A DNA stretch of 64,000 nucleotides from Cercis canadensis (lineage: Eukaryota; Streptophyta; Magnoliopsida; Fabales; Fabaceae), in assembly GCA_003255065.1 (NCBI GenBank), contig QAOA01000139.1, positions 181,477 through 245,476 on the forward strand, given 5' to 3'. The translations under genes and the position numbers were made by a program. The first letter of the stretch is position 1. Each line of letters starts with the position of its first letter. Below the pieces are notes generated by a model that made no database searches, was not told the origin of the DNA, and saw nothing but the letters and a program-made list of their open reading frames with translations. Below are positions 33,981 to 45,380 of this stretch, piece by piece.

Positions 33981-35743
33981 TTTTTATCTTAATTCTCTTT
34001 ATGGTTTATGTTTGATTATTTTCTTTTAGTTTCTTAGTTAGTTTTTTGCTAAAGGGGAGATCCATATCCTATTTTTCTAGTGTAGGTTTTGTGGGAGGCA
34101 CTTATATAGATTATTGAGTGCAATAAGAGTTCAACACTCAGTTTAGAGTGCAGAACACGGCATAAAACACGATCGTGCCCTACCTCGTATGCATCATACA
34201 AAGGATCCAGGAGGAGGACACGTTCAGTGACATGGCCGTGTCTATCCCCGTGTCAAATAGTCAGAACCAAAACATCCTCAGGCAAAGCCATGTCCATGCC
34301 CAGGTAAGTTTCCTCACATGCCATGTCACGAACACGGTCACACACATGGGCGTGTTTATTCCTGTGTCACTTAATGAACTCTCTGCCCTTTAAACACGAT
34401 CAGTTACACGGTTGTGTCACCACTATGTGAAACCAACAGCCTCAGTGCCACGCACATGTCAACTCATATGTTCTTTACCCAAGCCCAACACGGCCACACT
34501 ACACGACCATGTTGGGCCCGTGTCACATAAAAACTCTTCAAATTTCTGGTTTGCAGGATAACCTTTCACCCCCAGAAACTTCCACCTTCTCTCATTCTTC
34601 TCCAAATCCCCAACTATTTTGGCACTCCCACCACCATTTTCGGCCAAAACCCCTTCCACAAATCCCTTATTTCTTCCTAACTCAAACTTCCACACTACAC
34701 CATACCAGAGCAATCTATAAATTTGTTCTTTTCTCCCATTACTAGATTCCTTCCTACACCAACAGGTATGTTGCTCATCTTTATCCTTTATTCTTTTTTT
34801 ATTACTCTTTTATTGAGTATTGATTGAATAAAATTTCAATCATATAGTGTGCAAAAGAGACATTGTTACTGTTGTCATTCTAAGGATATTTATTTGCTTA
34901 GTCATGCTTAAATTCTTTAATGTAGGAAGGGATAATTGTTACTGCAACTTATTAATTTAAAAGGGGAAGTGTTGATTTTTCTTTCTTGTCATTGCTGTGG
35001 AAATTGCTATTGTTAACTGTTAGTATGGGAAAAGGACATTGTGACTGCTGTAATTCTAAGGGTATTTGTTGACTGATTCATAGTTGAATTCTAGAGTATA
35101 AGAAGGGGAAACTAATACTTCAGCTTGATAGTTATAGGGCGAAATTGCCCATTCTAATGCCATTTGCATCAATTTAGTCTGATTATCTTTTAGTTCATAG
35201 CTGTGGGCTTGCTAGAATTATGGTGGTCATATTCTTTATTAATAACACGATAAATGACAGTATATTCTATATGCCCTATGTTTGGTTAATAAAAAGAAAC
35301 TTAAAGTATACATTGCAGTGGCCATTCTTCCTCTAACTGCTTGACTCTGGTTCGATATCTGATTGACAATTATAGAGTTAACTGCTTAACTTGACAAAGA
35401 GCTTGCCTGGGCAATTTAGAACTATTTCGCTTTATCCTTTTTAGAAGTTTTTCCTTTTGGGAGAAGAAAGGAGTATATGATCCTGGGAATTATGCTTTTT
35501 TTTTGCTAAAATGTGGTGCATTTGGCTTTCTTTTCATGTGACCTGCTCATCTCTTATGGGATAGACTTGTTTTTCTAGCCTCATCATGGGTCTCAGCTCA
35601 TGAGTACTTAAAGGAAGTTTCTTTATCAAATGTCCAAATAGACCAGAGAGCTTTCTTGAGTTGTTGTTCTTTCCCTTTGTTTTTCATTCTCCATGCTTTG
35701 AGATTCACATGGTTACTTTTCCATGCATTTGCAGGTAAACATC
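33981..35743 (+). other. Element D spacer between integrase and third ORF, with CACGGCCGTG-type palindromes
   Basis: No supported coding frame. From about 34,150 to 34,530 palindromic words such as ACACGGCCACAC, CATGGCCGTGT, ACACGGTTGTGT and GGGCCCGTGTC recur. Around 34,800-35,400 similar segments with AAGGACATTGT or GACATTGTTACTG recur at about 200-bp spacing. The end, TGCATTTGCAG/GTAAAC at about 35,728-35,740, looks like a splice acceptor directly before the next ORF. Confidence 0.5.
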
Positions 35744-37300
35744 ATGACAAAATGCACAAATGACTCCCAACCACGCCTTGACAAGTTGCAACCATGAAAG
35801 AAACGGGCGACCACTCAGGAGTCGCCTTCTCCATCTCCCAAAAAGAAGATATATGTAGCCACTGACACCTCCCTTCACCCCTTCCTCAGACTACAAGGGG
35901 TTGAGCATAAGGAGTGGCTAGCTAAACTCTCCACATAGCCATTTGAACCTAGCTGTTAGCCGGTATGGCTAGTGTTACAAGAACTGGGTCTTGAACAGGA
36001 GGTCTAGCACCTCCTAGGTTTCAGTCGATGGAGCAACATATTTGAGCTACAGGAGTCGGTATACAGAGAGCTCACTGTGGAATTCCTTGCCACTGTGGAA
36101 ATCAACACAACATTTACAACCTCCACCGCCACGTGGCATGAGCCAGAGACCATTTGATTTCGTCTTGGCTCTTCACGCATAGCATGAGCCTACAAAAGTT
36201 CACTAAGGTAGTTGGGCTCTCTGAGCAGGGATTTGTGTATGACTCATACGATATGGATTGGATTTTCCCCAACAAAGAGCCTGGGGACTACTGAAAGGAA
36301 GTCAACACGGAGGTCACTTATGAGACCAAAAGGTCTAAGGCCTCTACTCTTTGTTCACCAGCTCTCTGCTACATTCACAAGCTTATTGTCCACTTTTTGA
36401 CTACAAGGAGAGAGAGCACTGGAGTTGTAAACAAAAGGGACCTATTTTTCCTCCGGTGTATCCGTGAACAACACCATTGCCACCTCGGATACGCTTTCAT
36501 TCAACTCGTCAGGTGCTACCTACAGCGGGGCAACTTCAGGGCTATTGGTTGTGGAACCGTGATTACCTGACTGGCCCGTCACCTTAATGTCTTGGGTGAC
36601 GAGTCTACTCTCATTGTAGCCTACCGACCTATGCCGTTGGGAATGGATACATTAAAGGCAATGGGGATGGTAGAGCACCACACAGACACGCAGGGTACAT
36701 ATCTTGCCCTAGTCGGTGTTCCACCCAGAGCGGCTCCCAAGAGTCCACCAGCTGAGGGACCTTGCACAGATGCCCCTAAGGAACCCCAAGCTGAGGAACC
36801 GCTAGCAGACACCCCCGAGGAACCACCAACTGCGGGACCCAGCACATCAACTTCTTAATCTTCACAACCTTTTTCCCGGCTTCCCATTCACATTAGCTAA
36901 TAAGGAGGACTGGAAACCATCTGCAATAGAACAGCAACTGAGCCGCATAGAGGTCGAGGTCGATGGGACATGAGCCCGAATTAACCGCATCATCATGGAG
37001 AATCGTAAGGAGCAGCGGTGTCTACACCAGTGGATGTCCTATGAGCGGGCGCATCATCAGTGGATGCAGTCCACCTTATAGATGATGTGCGAGGTTATAG
37101 GACTTCAGCCTCCACCATTGCCTAGCCCGCCTATCTTCCAGGATCTTGCAGACGATGCAGACCCGTCCCCTTTGGTCGAACCAATTCACCCTCCAAGCAC
37201 TTCATCTCGTGTACCATCTTCTGAGTCTCCGAATGTACAGCGAACCGAACTTGCTTTTGCACCACACTCTGAGCATTCTAGAGAGCCACCTAGGGAGTAG
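35744..37300 (+). pseudogene. Element D third ORF, plant-transposon protein of Athila-like elements
   Basis: Starts ATGACAAAATGCAC (35744). A basic, Ser/Pro-rich start (SPSPSPKKK) is followed by the conserved core in pieces: SVYRELTVEFLATVEIN, then in another frame VVGLSEQGFVYDSYDMDWI and RDLFFLRCIREQHHCHLGY, and GDESTLIVAYRPMPLGMD in the frame 36592-36858, which ends in Pro/Glu-rich repeats (PAEGPCTDAPKEP). The last open frame ends EHSREPPRE at 37300. At least six stops and several frameshifts. It is homologous in position and type to E 13072-14172. Function unknown in the family; the copy is dead. Confidence 0.68.
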
Positions 37301-38343
37301 TTTATTATTATTATCATTATTATTTATTTCTCTCTGCAATTCACTTTTAACGTTACTTAGTCCATTGTTTAGTTTAAATTTCATAGTCCTAGACCTTCTA
37401 ACCATATTTCTAGTTGTATAATCCCCGTTCCAGCCTTACCTTTCGCATCACCAGGACATCACCATAACTAGTCCAAGACATCAAGAGCCTCACCACCAAT
37501 GGAGTATCTTTCCTTTTATTTTATCTTTCCATACATTGAGGACAATGTGTTGCTTAAGTGTGAGGGGGTATGCTTTAACTGGTATGCTTTAACTTGATGC
37601 TTGAACTTGTTTACTTTAACTAGATAAGCAGTAAGTTCCTGAAGTAATTCGAACTAGAACATTGTGCTCCTAAGATGATATTCTTGGGTATTTGTTATTT
37701 TTTGGTTTAAATTTTTGCTTAAATACCTTACCTTTTAGCTAGTTGCATTATAAGGTAACCATTTGGGTTCAATGGACCTGGAACATTGAAATACGACCTT
37801 GTACTAGTTAGCCTTAAGTATCTAATTTGAATACCTTGTGCTTGAAAAAAAATATGACATTTTGAATAAGTTGAGTAGCTAATATAAGCATAGTGGGGCA
37901 CTGCTCCTCTACCTTCTGTGCCTGAAACTAGAGAAGGGTATGAGCATGCCAATGAAGCATAACTAGTTGAATATGAGTCGCAGGCAATGACCGAATACCA
38001 CATCCTAGGACCCCAAACTATGCAAGAAAAGAAAAAAAAAAAAGTAATAAGCACACTGGAGTTCTTTGTAGAAAAAGAAAGAAAAGAATATGTCATGTCA
38101 ATAACATAGTATAAGCATAAGGTAACTCTATCCAAATACCCAGGGGTGAGCTATGGCGAATATGTGGTTCAATGAATAGGTTCATGAGCTGAGCATAGGA
38201 ATTGAATAGTGCAGTTGTTTAAGGTAAAGTACTTAGCATAACTTTTTTGAGTTGAATTGCTTTCTCGGGGATAGAGCTTATTGAGAGATTTGTTCTAATT
38301 TGAATTGCTTGAGGACAAGCAAATGCTTAAGTGTGGGGGGATT
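37301..38343 (+). other. Element D 3' non-coding region and polypurine tract
   Basis: Contains ACATTGAGGACAATGTGTTG (about 37,533) followed by TTAAGTGTGAGGGGGT. The polypurine tract AAGTGTGGGGGGATT is at 38329-38343, next to the LTR. No gene seen. Confidence 0.75.
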
Positions 38344-39654
38344 TGATATTTGCTTATTTTGGCTATTAGTTTCATGCTTTGTTTATGCATTCTCACCCAC
38401 AGTGAATTCGCTTAAACATGGTACTTATTAATCTTCCCCTTTCTTGTTAGTCAAGCAAAAGGAAGGATTTTGGGGAATTTCTGGAGCAAAGTGCAGAGAA
38501 AGTAGTGAAGTCTGAAGTTCAAACAAGGGAGATGGCCATGAATATGGCCATGATTGTTAAAGCACACACCCGTGTCAGAGGCTATGTTAGTCAACTAGAG
38601 ACCACTCTGAAGTGAACATGCCTTTAGCTAGAGAAGCACAGACCATGTTTGGAATGAACACACCCTAAAGTTGAAGAGGCACGATTGTGTCTGAAGTCCA
38701 AAATACCTACTTAAGTGACACGCCTAGTCCATTAGTGAACACGGCCCGTGTCTAGCCCATGTTCAAGCTATTGAAGGCTAAACCCCAGGGTTTCGTATAC
38801 ACTATATATGAACTTTAAAAGGGGAAGAAATGGGAGACTTTTGACATCAGAAACAAGGACGACAATCAAACTTTGGAAGGTTTGAAAAGGAACAAGATAG
38901 AGGACTGAACCTTTGAAAGAATTCATGAGAATGAGTTTTTCTTATTTTGTTCCTTCTTCTATGTATTCTTTCAATACAGTTTTTATTATCATTATGAACT
39001 AATTTGTAAAGGTCTAGATAGGATGAACCCTAGAGTCGAATTTGTACTCTTCTACCTTTAATTCAATAAAGAATTATATCTTTCCTTTCTTAGAATTGTC
39101 TATGATTATTATTTGCTATTGAATTAAAAAAGAATGTCATTAATTTAATACCATATTTCAATTTATAGATTGAGAAATCGTAAATTGAGTAGATCACTTG
39201 TAGGCAATAAGATTTGCATGGAATCCTAGAGATAGGATCACATAAGTCTTTTGATTAGGGTTAACTGGGAATTCGCATAACACAAATTAATGCATTTCTG
39301 GGGGTGTTGATTAGGAAGAGCTTTCAATCAATCAACTTAGGAATGGTTGTCATATTGCTTGAGAAAGAATATGACATAATTCAGGAATTTCCATCAATCT
39401 AAGCAAGAATTGGTGATCATTGAGTTGAGGTTGGAGGTGCAAGCTAGATTCTAAAGGAGATTCTTATCTAGGTCTAGTAGTTCATCAATTTAACCATAAA
39501 TCTGAGATTAGATAATAGAAAAATGATTAATACTAATAGTTATAGTCCTCATGGGAACAATATTTGTACTCAATTGAGCTATTCTACGAAATGATAGGTA
39601 CACTCGCCTAGAATGATTGTAGTATTGATTTAATTGAATACTTTACTAACATCA
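38344..39654 (+). repeat. Element D 3' LTR
   Basis: TGATATTTGCTTATTTTGGC to ACTTTACTAACATCA, followed by the target duplication AAACC. Compared with the left LTR it lacks a block after AGGTCTG (about 39,475) and one near 38,535. Confidence 0.88.
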
Positions 39655-40750
39655 AAACCCTTAAAACCTACTCTTGCATATGCAGATCAAGCAAAGATTA
39701 CAAAAGAAAGAAAGAGAGAGAAGAGAAAGAAGCAAAAGAAAAAGAGGCCAAGAGGAAAATAGAAAGCAAAAGAGAGAAAAGAAACTGAGAGAAAAAGAGA
39801 AATAAGTAAGTGAGACAAGACAAAAAAATGAGTGCTTTTGCATAAAAGAGTGAGGTGAAGAGTGTTTTGTTGTCTAGGCCGAACCTTCTTGTACTTATGT
39901 ACAAGGATATTTATTTTACTAGCTCTCTTAACCTTTCTTTGCCTAGTGTGGTTGTTTCTTTGATGCAGGAATTTGCTGATATTTTCCCCAAAGAGATACC
40001 ACATGGCTTGCCTCCCTTGAAGGGCATAGAGCACTAGATTAACTTTGTTCCCGGATCGGTTATCATTGTTGATGCATTATCTAGAAGGTATACTTTAATT
40101 ACTTCTTTGCATGCTAAGCTATTAGGTTTTGAGCTTATAAGGGACTTGTATAAGTCTGATTCTGATTTTGGTCAACTATGGATTGCTTGTGCTAAGTATG
40201 CTAGTGGTGATTATTATAGGCATGATAGGTCATGGTTTAAGAAAGATAAATTATGTGTGTCTGCATGTTCTATACATGATTTGCTTGTTAGAGAGACACA
40301 TGGTGGTGGCCTAATGGGGCACTTTGGCGTTAAAAAGTCCTTGGATATTTTACCTTTGTCTACTAATGAGTTTGCTAATCTTGATGGTAAGTAAAAGGCA
40401 GATTTTGTTAGGGACTTGCATTTCAAGGTTTGAGCTAATATTGAAAAGAAGAATGAGCAGTATGCTAGGCAAACCAACAAGGGCCGAACTAGGGTTGTAT
40501 TTGAACCAAGTGATTGGGTTTGGGTACTCCTTAGGAAGGGACGGTTTCCTACTCAAAGGAAATCAAAGTTGCACCCTCTAGGAGATGGGTTGTTTAAAGT
40601 CCTTGAGTAGATTAATAACAATGCCTACAAAATTAATCTTCCTGGTAAGTATAGCAATGTTAGTGCTACTTTTAATATTGCTGACATAACTTTGTTTGAT
40701 ATAAGTGATGATTTAGATTCAAGGATGAATCATTCCGAGGAGGGAGGGAA
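39655..40750 (+). pseudogene. Element C pol remnants: linker, RT start, integrase ends
   Basis: After the D insertion the C frame resumes with PTLAYADQAK, a Lys/Arg/Glu-rich stretch (39,690-39,830), SRPNLLVLMYKD, then the start of RT (QEFADIFPKEIPHGLPPLKG). It jumps at about 40,050 to the RNase H/integrase border (VDALSRRYTL) and the integrase zinc region (VRETHGGGLMGHFGVKK), then jumps again at about 40,360 to the integrase C-terminus (RVVFEPSDWVWVLLRKGRF, KVLEXINNNAYKINLPGKY). The two internal deletions remove the RT and integrase catalytic cores. The polypurine tract GAGGAGGGAGGGAA is at 40737-40750. Confidence 0.8.
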
Positions 40751-41522
40751 TGATGCGAATCAGCTTGCTACACGCCCTAACCTTAGGCATGTTCATGATC
40801 CCTTGCTTGGAGTTGGAGGCCCAATGACTAGAAATAAGGCTAAGCATGTGAAAGAGGCATTGTTGAACCTAGTCTAAGAGGTGTAGACCAAGGAGAGAGC
40901 AGCTAGGCCAAGTTCAGAGTTGAGATTGATCACTTATCTGTCTCTTGGAGAACGTGTGCATGGACCAGCTTGGAGCCCAAGTTTGGAGCATATTTTGGAG
41001 GAAACTTAAAGATCAAGTTTGGACATTAAGTCATGGATTAATGAGCCCAATTTGCATAGTCTAGAGATGCATTGTGGGCCTTATCTTGTTATCATTTTAG
41101 GCCGAATATGTTAATGTTTTGTGTTGGGCCTTGGGCCAAAAACTATGTCTCATTTAATTAGTTTTAGTTAAGTCTTTATTTTGGGCCTTTATGCTTGTGG
41201 GCCATTGGAGTATTGGATGTAGGGTTTGTTATCATTCTTAGCTTCAATTAGGTTTAGTTTGTAGTCTCTTAGCCAAGTTCCTATATAAAGGATTTGTTTA
41301 TGTCTTTGCAAACAACTTTTAGATTAATAATATTTAGTTATTGAATTGTTAAGTTTCTCTAGATTGAGAGCTTCCCTGTTGTTCTTGGGCAAAGAACTTG
41401 AACTTGAACTTACCAAGGATCCTTCCTTGTTAAAGGTTCACCATGTTGAGATAACCAAGGTCATCCCATTATTTGGTATCCAGACACTCCGTTCCAATCC
41501 TTCGGGTGACAAGAACACATCA
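40751..41522 (+). repeat. Element C 3' LTR
   Basis: 772 bp from TGATGCGAATC to AACACATCA. The pol frame reads on into it (GPMTRNKAKHVKEALLNLV), as the left LTR also shows (GSMTRSRAKHVKEALLNLV). Confidence 0.8.
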
Positions 41523-42139
41523 CACACACTCACTATCCAGGCAAGATTTTCAGCATTCTTTCTCTCCAACCAAGCATTGATGTACCTCTTATTCAGGGGA
41601 GTCGTCTATACTTTCTCTTTTATTTTCTTGGCATTAAGGACAATGTTGACTTTAAGTTCAGGGGTAGGAGTTTGTTGAACTCTTCTATTTTGCCTAATTA
41701 TTTTCAAAACCTAATTTCTTTCTATGTAGGTTATTCAGTTTGTAGTTAGTGTCTTAGTGTCTTTAATTTTTATTTTTATAGTTTATAAGTGATAATAAAG
41801 CTTGAAAACCTTGGGCTGATAAAACATTCATCTTAACTATTCATAATTTTTGGAAAATGATGCATATCTTGTTGGTGTATGTTTGATTATTTTTTGAGTT
41901 TTTACTTAACTTGTATTTCCTTGACATATTGAGCACATAGCCCTAAACACTTGCATTTCCTTGCTTGATTTGAAGAAAGTTTATGCATGCTTAGCACTTT
42001 TCTGACCTCATGGGATTCTAGAACGTTTGATTGCCACTTGAACCAAAATCCTAGGCTATGCAACATTAGGGAGATGATTTAGACCATGTTTGAATAGTTT
42101 ATGTCTTTCAAGCCAACTCTTACACTATTACTATCCCTA
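41523..42139 (+). other. retrotransposon 3'-type non-coding remnant in opposite orientation to E
   Basis: GCATTAAGGACAATGTTGAC followed by TTTAAGTTCAGGGGTAGG (about 41,632-41,670) is the motif pair found in the 3' regions of A, D and E, but here on the plus strand while E is on the minus strand. It may be a fragment of another element or an inverted piece. No coding frame recognised. Confidence 0.4.
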
Positions 42140-43853
42140 GTTTCTTGGTCTCCCTCCATATCCGGTACAATGAAGTCCGCCGGGAAGATAAAATTGTCCA
42201 CCTTGACTAATACATCTTCTATAACACCTCTTGGATAGATCTATCAGCTAACTGTAATGACACAGTGGTTGGTTTAGCTTATCCCAAACCCCGTTTCATG
42301 TAAACAAATAAAGGCATCAAGTTAATACTAGCACCAATATCACCATGAGCTTTCCAAAAGAAAGAATCTCCTATAATGCAAGGTAAAGTAAAACTCCCTG
42401 GACCTTTTAGTTTGGGTGGCAATTTATTTTACAAAATGGCACTACACTCTTCAATAAGTGCAACTATCTCATAATCCTCTAGCTTTCTCTTGTTAGACAT
42501 AATATCTTTCATGAACTTGACATAGCAGGGCATTTGCTCTAGAGCATCTGCAAATTGCATGTTAATGTCCAACTTCTTGAACACCTTTAGAAATTTAGAG
42601 AACTGATTATCCAGTTTCTTCTTTTAGAACCTTTGAGGAAAAGGAAGTGGTGGAACATATGGTGGATGGTTATCTGGAAAAAGCTTAAATTTTAGCCTCT
42701 CCACAACTTTAGTAGGTGGTTCCACAGAAGGATGGAGATCATCCTTTTTCTCAGGTTCAACTGGCTTTTCTATGGGTACTTCTACTGTGATTCTAGCAAG
42801 TTCCTCCAGGGTTTTACCACAATGAAGAGTGATAGCCACTACATGCTCCTTAGGATTTATCTTTGCATCACTAGGTAAGGAACCCTATTGTTTGGTAAAA
42901 AGCATGCTAGAAATCTGACCTATATGCACTTCCAAGTTGCAAATGGAGATTGCTTGATTTTGAAATGTAGCATCAGTCCTTGCCATAAATTTACTTGTAT
43001 TCATAGTCAATTGGGCAAGGACATCCTCCAAAGAAACCTTGTTGGGTGGAGGTTGAGCTTGCACTAGTGGCTGAAATGCAGGTTGTGGCTTAGTAGCATT
43101 AGCATTCATGGTGTTTAGTTGCTTAGATATGGACTCCATTTGAGTAGACAACATTGTAAGGATATCAACCTCATGAGCCCCAAACGCCTTTTGTGATGCA
43201 AACCTCTCAGTAGGCCATTGATAAGCATTGGCAGCCATCTCCTCCAAAAAGTCACAAGCATCCTCATAAGTTTTTCTCATTAAGGATCCACCTGCAATGG
43301 CATCAACTAGACTTTTGGTTGAACTTGTCAACACAATATAAAAAGTCTACAGCTGCAACAAATTATGAAGTCCATGAGGGCATCTATGCAGCAACTCCTT
43401 GTAGCTTTCCCAAGTTTCCTGAAGTGACTCCAACTCTTGCTAAGTGAATGTGATTATATCACTTCTCATCTTGGCAGTCTTGGCTGGTGGAAAGAATTTT
43501 GCTAGAAACTTATGTGCCAAGGTATCCAAGTGGTAATAGTCCCCACTGGCAATGAGTACAACCAACTTTTGGCCTTTTCCTTGAGTGAGAATGGGAAGAG
43601 TCTAAGTCTAACGGCATCATCAATAACTATGTTCCCTGAAGGTATCACAAATCTCAAAGAAGCTGGAAATGTGAGCATGTGGATCTTCACTAGCTAAACC
43701 ATTGAATGAGCTAGCTTGAACCATCTGGATGATTGCATGCTTAATCTCAAAAGTGTTAACTTGAATTGTCGATTACCTTATTCCAGAGATGGTATTTGTG
43801 ACTACAAGAATAGCGTAGTCACAAAGTGCCTTCAAGTTGTTTACTTCATCCAT
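42140..43853 (-). pseudogene. Element E gag and protease
   Basis: Starts MDEVNNLKALCDYAILVVTN at 43853. Capsid pieces ASEDPHAHISSFFEIC and KFLAKFFPPAKTAKMRSDI follow, then the open frame 42885-43334 (LVDAIAGGSLMRKTYEDAC). ITLHCGKTLEELARI is the counterpart of ITLRSGK in the other elements. PYVPPLPFPQRF, ALEQMPCYVKFMKDIM and the protease site GDIGASINLMP are visible further on. Several stops and frameshifts. The frame is lost at about 42,140 after DNFIFPADFIVPDMEGDQE, so RT onward is missing. Confidence 0.75.
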
Positions 43854-44082
43854 GGTGTCTTTTAAAAATCTAATAGTTTCTCTCATCTCCTTTCTATTCC
43901 TTCGACAAGTCTTCTCAATCTCTAAATCAAAAGGAAGTAGAGAATCATTTCCAGATCATCTCATTCACCACAAGAAAACTCCTGAAAGTGAAGAAAGCTA
44001 AGAAAAATTAAATAACTAAAAAGAAAAAAAAAGTTCAGATTAAAGTAAGAATTACTTGGTATTAATATTAATAAGCAAATAA

Positions 44083-44101
44083 TCCCTAGCAACAGTGCCC
44101 A
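44083..44101 (-). other. Element E degenerate primer-binding site
   Basis: Minus-strand TGGGCACTGTTGCTAGGGA resembles the tRNA-Asp site of element A with one extra base and several C-to-T or G-to-A changes. It lies just inside the LTR. Confidence 0.6.
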
Positions 44102-44107
44102 AAACTC

Positions 44108-45343
44108 GTGAGAAAATGGAGTGTAAGTGCACACTATTGTCTTACAAGTAATAAAATAAGAGTAAGATATCATCCCACAAAGATTAAAGCTACTAAGTAT
44201 CAAAATTGGGTTAATTTTAATTTTATCTGAATAACTAAATAATGAGAAATAAACTAAAAGTAAATGAAAGCAAGTAAAAATCATGAATTAACTGTAGAAA
44301 GAAAGCCTAGGATTTTTTATTTCACCATAACTAATCCAGGTTGCATTACTTATATCCTTAATCTAGAATTTTATTCCTAATTGATAGTTGAGATTCCCTT
44401 TACTATTCACTAGCCTCTCTTGAGGTCTAACGAAAATATTCTCAATTTATGAACTCACTATATTCCTATGTGAATTATGAATAACCAAAAAATTTATTCA
44501 ATTCTATGGATCCCTTGTAGCGACTACACAAACCATATAGGTATATCTCTATCCTACATGTAATCGATGGTATTCTACCCAATGAACTAGACACATAATT
44601 CCCCTCTTGGTTTCTTTTATGATTAACATATCATCTAACTAATGGCCAATTAATTAGAGGCATTAAAAGTATAACAGAACACTCAATTAGGAAAAAAAAA
44701 ATCCATAGATTAATTACTATAAGAATATACAACCATTCATAGTTAGGCTACATTATAGCCGTAGAAAGAAAATCAGTTCATGACGGTAAAATAAAACATA
44801 ATTGATGAAATTCTAGACATAAATGAAAGGGAAAGATAATAAAAACTCAGTCTGGATCTCAAGAACAGCTGCTGCTATCCCCCAATGCCTTAAGTTGGTC
44901 ATGGTATAGTGCTGCAGCCCTTGAAAATCAGCACTGAGGTGCTAGCCAATGGAAAATTGAGACGCACACAGGCCCTGAGGGCCTTGGAATGGAGCGCTGC
45001 AGCTCTTGATAACCAGTGCTGAGGCACTTCAATTCTGGCTTGCTGGGTAGATACGGGCGCTGTGGCCCTTGGAGAGCAGCGACGCAGCCTTGCTCTCTGG
45101 AACTCATCCTGGTGAAAAGCCAAATAGAGAACTAGAGCTGTAGGAAAGTAGTGACGCAACTTTAACTTTCTTCCTTGGCTTCCAAAATACATCATTTCTT
45201 CACTTAAAGCCATGAAATCTTTCCATTTCAATAGTCCTACAAAAAATAACAAAAACACATTATCTAATACTAAAAATTCTCAAGAAACATACAAAATATT
45301 AAGCTAAAAGTATTTAAAGAGAGGGTATAAAATCTACACAACA
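44108..45343 (-). repeat. Element E 5' LTR
   Basis: TGAGAAAATGG at the left, CTACACAACA at the right. A 119-residue open frame inside it (44899-45258) follows the GC-rich repeat and is not a gene. Confidence 0.75.
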
Positions 45344-45380
45344 CCCCCCCCCCCNCCCCCCCCCCTCCCCCCCTCCCCCA
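45344..45380. other. poly-C run with single N (assembly gap)
   Basis: About 37 bases, almost all C, with an N at 45355. The target duplication expected after E is absent, so the joint should not be trusted. Confidence 0.75.

Larger units (their letters stand above)
18437..39654 (+). mobile_element. Element D: Athila-like LTR retrotransposon (contains B and hAT parts)
   Basis: LTRs at 18437-19896 (1,460 bp) and 38344-39654 (1,311 bp; it lacks two blocks of about 60-70 bp), flanked by AAACC on both sides. Primer site, gag, protease, RNase H, integrase, third ORF and polypurine tract appear in the expected order on the plus strand. RT is missing where the B and hAT sequences lie. The LTRs have indels and many substitutions, so D is older than A. 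Many in-frame stops. Confidence 0.88.
15196..41522 (+). mobile_element. Element C: internally deleted Ty3/gypsy retrotransposon (contains D)
   Basis: LTRs at 15196-15939 (first 27 bases missing) and 40751-41522. The primer site TGGTATAAGAGT resembles the tRNA-iMet type (TGGTATCAGAGC) with two changes. The gag, CCHC knuckle and protease lie at 16780-18436; after the 21-kb D insertion the frame resumes at 39655 with fragments of pol. Most of RT/RNase H and the integrase core are deleted. The protein motifs (EGGND before the LTR, GPMTRNKAK inside it) are typical of a plant chromovirus-like gypsy group. Flanks share a 13-base CACACACTCACTA rather than a clean 5-bp duplication. Confidence 0.75.
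1743..45343 (-). mobile_element. Element E: old Athila-like LTR retrotransposon (host of the nest)
   Basis: Related LTR sequences lie at 1743-3126 and 44108-45343, both bounded by TG...CA. Read on the minus strand the order is 5' LTR, degenerate tRNA-Asp-type primer site, gag-protease (43853 to about 42140), a missing pol, the third ORF typical of Athila-like elements (14172 to 13072), 3' non-coding sequence, and the 3' LTR. Elements A and C are inserted in it, which explains the 43.6-kb span. The left flank gives a possible target duplication GTTAG (1738-1742), but the right flank is a poly-C run with an N. All reading frames are broken. LTR lengths differ (1,384 and 1,236 bp), which fits an old insertion. 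Confidence 0.7.

Noticed and set aside
36621..36845. Gly/Ser-rich frame on the minus strand
   Set aside because: Shadow of the Pro/Glu-rich repeat in the third ORF of D.
44899..45258. 119-residue open frame on the minus strand
   Set aside because: It sits within the E LTR over the GC-rich repeat; composition artefact.
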